A stretch of 6,560 bases of DNA from a bacterium (GTDB lineage: Bacteria > Bacillota > Clostridia > Oscillospirales > Acutalibacteraceae). Under the pieces are notes generated by a model that saw only the letters and a program-made list of their open reading frames with translations, searched no databases and was not told the DNA's origin. The DNA is taken from assembly GCA_020625635.1 (NCBI GenBank), contig JAHLBL010000094.1, forward strand, positions 1-6,560, given 5' to 3'. Below are positions 4,976 through 6,560 of this stretch, one piece after another. The stretch's first letter is position 1. The number at the start of each line of letters is the position of its first letter. A program made the translations under genes and the position numbers.

Positions 4976-5941
4976 CTAAATATAATACCTCTTACCGCCG
5001 ACGGCGATATAGCGCTTGCCGATATATCTGCCGCGCTCCATCTGGCAGATAACCGTGATCCTCACGCCCTTTTTAATTATTTCCTCGCCTGCCGCCTTCT
5101 TGTCCTTTATACGGACGGCGCGTGTGTCCGACCTGAGGACCTCCTCGGGGAATGACGAGAGCTTGTCTGTCTCAATGTGGGAATTCATTATCCAGCCCTC
5201 GGCACTGCCGCTTTTTACCTTGCTCCAGCCGCAGCTGTCGTCCTTCAGCCACGTGACCGCGCTGCCCTTTTTCAGGGATTTCAGAACCTTTGAGGAGTCT
5301 CCGAGAACGTCCTTGTAGCCGTATTCGTACAGCGCTCCGTTTTCACGAAGCTTGTACTTCACGGTCTTTCTGAGCTTTTTCTTTACCGCCTTGCGGAAGC
5401 CGCTCATCGTATAGCCGAACTTGTCCCACCAGTTCGTGGGGTCCCAATGGTCGGAGCCGTAGCCTTTAAGATAAGCCTCGCGGTGGCTGACGATATTATC
5501 AGCGCTTATGCCGTATTTCCTGCAAAGGTAGGCGCAGACCTCGACCGCCTTGTCGTAGCACGTCTTACAGTACGACTTATCCCTGAGGTCGTCCTCGCAC
5601 ATTTCAAACTGAATATACGCGGGGTCGTAGTTATAAGAGCCGTTTCTTCCGCCTCCTACACCCCAGCAGCAGATGTCAAAAGGAAGCGTCTGGTAGAACT
5701 TTACTCTGTCGAACTTGTCCTTTCCGATAAAGCCGTGGACACAGATATCCTCGTTCGGATTGTTCCAGTCGTTTCCGTAGATGTTCTTGCCGATGATTCC
5801 GTCATCAGGCTGAACATAGCGTTTGATATACGGGTTGTTCGCTCCTGTCGAATGGACGACTATTCCCTTCGGGATCATTTTCTGATAAGCCCCGTAGCAG
5901 GGATTTTTTGTCAATAATATTTTTCCGTCAATGACTGACAT
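4976..5941 (-). CDS. Phage endolysin: N-acetylmuramoyl-L-alanine amidase with SH3b
   Basis: A 321-residue cell-wall hydrolase that cuts the bond between N-acetylmuramic acid and L-alanine in peptidoglycan, releasing phage from the cell. Residues 20-170 are an Amidase_2 domain: zinc-ligand H30 in VVHSTGANN, H69, a probable catalytic E113 in IQFEMCED, H153 in SHREAY, and the DHWDP motif (164-168), where D167 takes the place of the cysteine found in many relatives. Nine cysteines occur in the N-terminal 140 residues, including a CxxC at 125-128. A basic linker (RKAVKKKLRK) leads to an SH3b-like wall-binding domain at about 191-255 (WSKVKSGSAEGWI). Residues 270-321 may be a second, degenerate SH3-like unit. 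No signal peptide, so export depends on the holin. The start is set by AAGGAGG, which lies within the last codons of the holin gene three bases upstream. Confidence 0.93.
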   Translation of the reverse strand: MSVIDGKILLTKNPCYGAYQKMIPKGIVVHSTGANNPYIKRYVQPDDGIIGKNIYGNDWNNPNEDICVHGFIGKDKFDRVKFYQTLPFDICCWGVGGGRNGSYNYDPAYIQFEMCEDDLRDKSYCKTCYDKAVEVCAYLCRKYGISADNIVSHREAYLKGYGSDHWDPTNWWDKFGYTMSGFRKAVKKKLRKTVKYKLRENGALYEYGYKDVLGDSSKVLKSLKKGSAVTWLKDDSCGWSKVKSGSAEGWIMNSHIETDKLSSFPEEVLRSDTRAVRIKDKKAAGEEIIKKGVRITVICQMERGRYIGKRYIAVGGKRYYI

Positions 5942-5944
5942 TGA

Positions 5945-6148
5945 TTAGTCCTCCTTCACCTCGGGCAGTCCCGCCACACTCGTGAGCAGCGAGAGAATAC
6001 CCGCCGTCAGGGAAGCGGATATCACCGCAACCCAGTTGATATCGGAAATAAATACCGATACTCCCATTGAAGCGACGGCAGTCTGAGCCGCAGTCTTAAG
6101 CGCTCTCACGCCCGCCGCCTTAATCCATTTTATGCTTATTGTTTTCAT
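5945..6148 (-). CDS. Phage holin (r1t-like)
   Basis: A 67-residue membrane protein that would form lesions in the cytoplasmic membrane so the endolysin can reach the wall. A basic N-terminus with KTAAQTAVA (18-26) is typical of the lactococcal r1t holin family as I recall it. Two hydrophobic segments, about 20-35 and 38-58, are joined by SDINW, and the tail LPEVKED is acidic. The start follows TAAGGAGGAACACC, where the upstream gene's stop codon merges with this gene's Shine-Dalgarno. Its own end carries the endolysin's Shine-Dalgarno, so the three genes are closely coupled. Confidence 0.82.
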   Translation of the reverse strand: MKTISIKWIKAAGVRALKTAAQTAVASMGVSVFISDINWVAVISASLTAGILSLLTSVAGLPEVKED

Positions 6149-6159
6149 GGTGTTCCTCC

Positions 6160-6438
6160 TTATTTTTCGTCATGCGCAGCCTGATTTAGGTGCTTTTCGA
6201 GCTTTTCGCGCGCCTTCGGGACGGTGTGATTCGCTCCGAGCTGTTCGAGCCCGTCGAGGCAGGCGCTGAGCGCGAAGCAGATAAGCGTCTGCTCGGTCTT
6301 GATCCGCCTGATTTCCCTGCTCTGCTCCTCGTTGCGCCGCTTTGTACCGTCGTAGAACTTGTACACCGTCAGCAACGTTCCCAATATTACGCCGAGCGCG
6401 GTAACGACCTCCGCAATCAGCCTGATGTCGACGCTCAT
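6160..6438 (-). CDS. Small phage membrane protein, holin- or antiholin-like
   Basis: A 92-residue protein with one strong hydrophobic segment at about 5-26 (IRLIAEVVTALGVILGTLLTVY) and a charged, probably helical or coiled tail (KRRNEEQSREIRRIKTEQ, then EKLEKHLNQAAH). Similar proteins commonly sit just before the holin in Clostridia prophages and are often mislabelled as transporter permeases; that is recollection. It could act as a second holin subunit or modulate lysis timing. The ATG at 6438 overlaps the stop of the 17-codon leader as ATGA, and its own Shine-Dalgarno (GGGGCA) is weak, which points to coupled translation. The stop at 6160 abuts the holin's ribosome binding site. Confidence 0.78.
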   Translation of the reverse strand: MSVDIRLIAEVVTALGVILGTLLTVYKFYDGTKRRNEEQSREIRRIKTEQTLICFALSACLDGLEQLGANHTVPKAREKLEKHLNQAAHDEK

Positions 6439-6488
6439 ACCATTGCCCCGACTGTTGCCTGCGCGGTTGTGTATTTCGGTGATTTCAT
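6435..6488 (-). CDS. 17-residue leader ORF of the lysis cassette
   Basis: ATG at 6488 lies seven bases after a strong AAAAAGGAG, and the frame encodes MKSPKYTTAQATVGAMV, then TGA. The stop shares bases with the start of the next gene (ATGA). The ribosome binding site is far better than that of the following gene, so the leader may deliver ribosomes to it. Alternatively it is the remnant of a longer small phage protein. The sequence shows a good initiation site but cannot show whether the peptide itself matters. Confidence 0.5.
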   Translation of the reverse strand: MKSPKYTTAQATVGAMV

Positions 6489-6560
6489 GGCAATATCTCC
6501 TTTTTATAAAATATCCCTACTCATATACCCTGCAAAAAAGAAAAAAATTGCGTAGTTTTA
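6489..6560. other. Edge of window, no gene seen
   Basis: This AT-rich stretch holds only the leader's ribosome binding site (AAAAAGGAG near 6496-6504). On the minus strand, TTGCAG and TATTTT are 16 bases apart, but such a promoter would start transcription within the ribosome binding site, so I do not call it. The gene upstream on the minus strand is outside the window. Confidence 0.4.

Noticed and set aside
5447..5917. A 156-codon plus-strand reading frame opposite the endolysin
   Set aside because: The minus strand here encodes a clear Amidase_2 catalytic domain, and the opposite frame has no start signal or family resemblance.

Overview
The window looks like a low-to-mid GC Gram-positive anaerobe of the Clostridia, most like Ruminococcus and its relatives in Oscillospirales. 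This rests on strong AAGGAGG ribosome binding sites, an endolysin, holin and small membrane protein set of Firmicutes phage type, and a secreted GLUG-repeat protein next to an AraC-type regulator. The assignment comes from remembered family resemblance, not from a search.

Left end, + strand (1-470): an intact tRNA-Lys(TTT) at 10-85 runs straight into a very strong hairpin, the probable terminator, whose left arm begins inside the tRNA. Downstream are two tandem copies (period 151, about 93% identical) of a structured 143-bp element. Its ends imitate the T-arm and 3' acceptor sequence of this tRNA, once inverted and once direct. A second + strand intrinsic terminator follows at 442-468.

Centre, - strand (4697 down to 512): a probable three-gene operon. 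A sigma-A-like promoter (4670-4697) precedes an AraC-family regulator read from a TTG start. After 44 bases comes a long secreted protein with a signal peptide, six GLUG-like repeats, one List-Bact/Flg_new-like module and an uncharacterised C-terminal domain. It is split by a one-base frameshift near 1652. Ten bases after its stop comes a 58-residue protein with a near-perfect ribosome binding site. The operon ends at a strong, probably bidirectional terminator (512-545).

Between the operon and the next block (4700-4975) lie a terminator-like hairpin, an imperfect 106-bp fold-back element resembling a MITE, and a second hairpin.

Right end, - strand (6488 down to 4976): a compact phage lysis cassette. 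In order of transcription it has a 17-codon leader ORF overlapping the next gene by ATGA, a small membrane protein with a basic/coiled tail, an r1t-like holin, and an endolysin (Amidase_2 zinc amidase plus SH3b). Spacing and Shine-Dalgarno placement suggest translational coupling throughout.

Taken together, this could be one end of a prophage or prophage remnant: the lysis genes, then a regulator / surface protein / small protein cargo operon, then a tRNA-Lys with tRNA-tail repeats that could be the chromosomal boundary. No integrase or other phage genes fall in the window, so the prophage reading is an inference.
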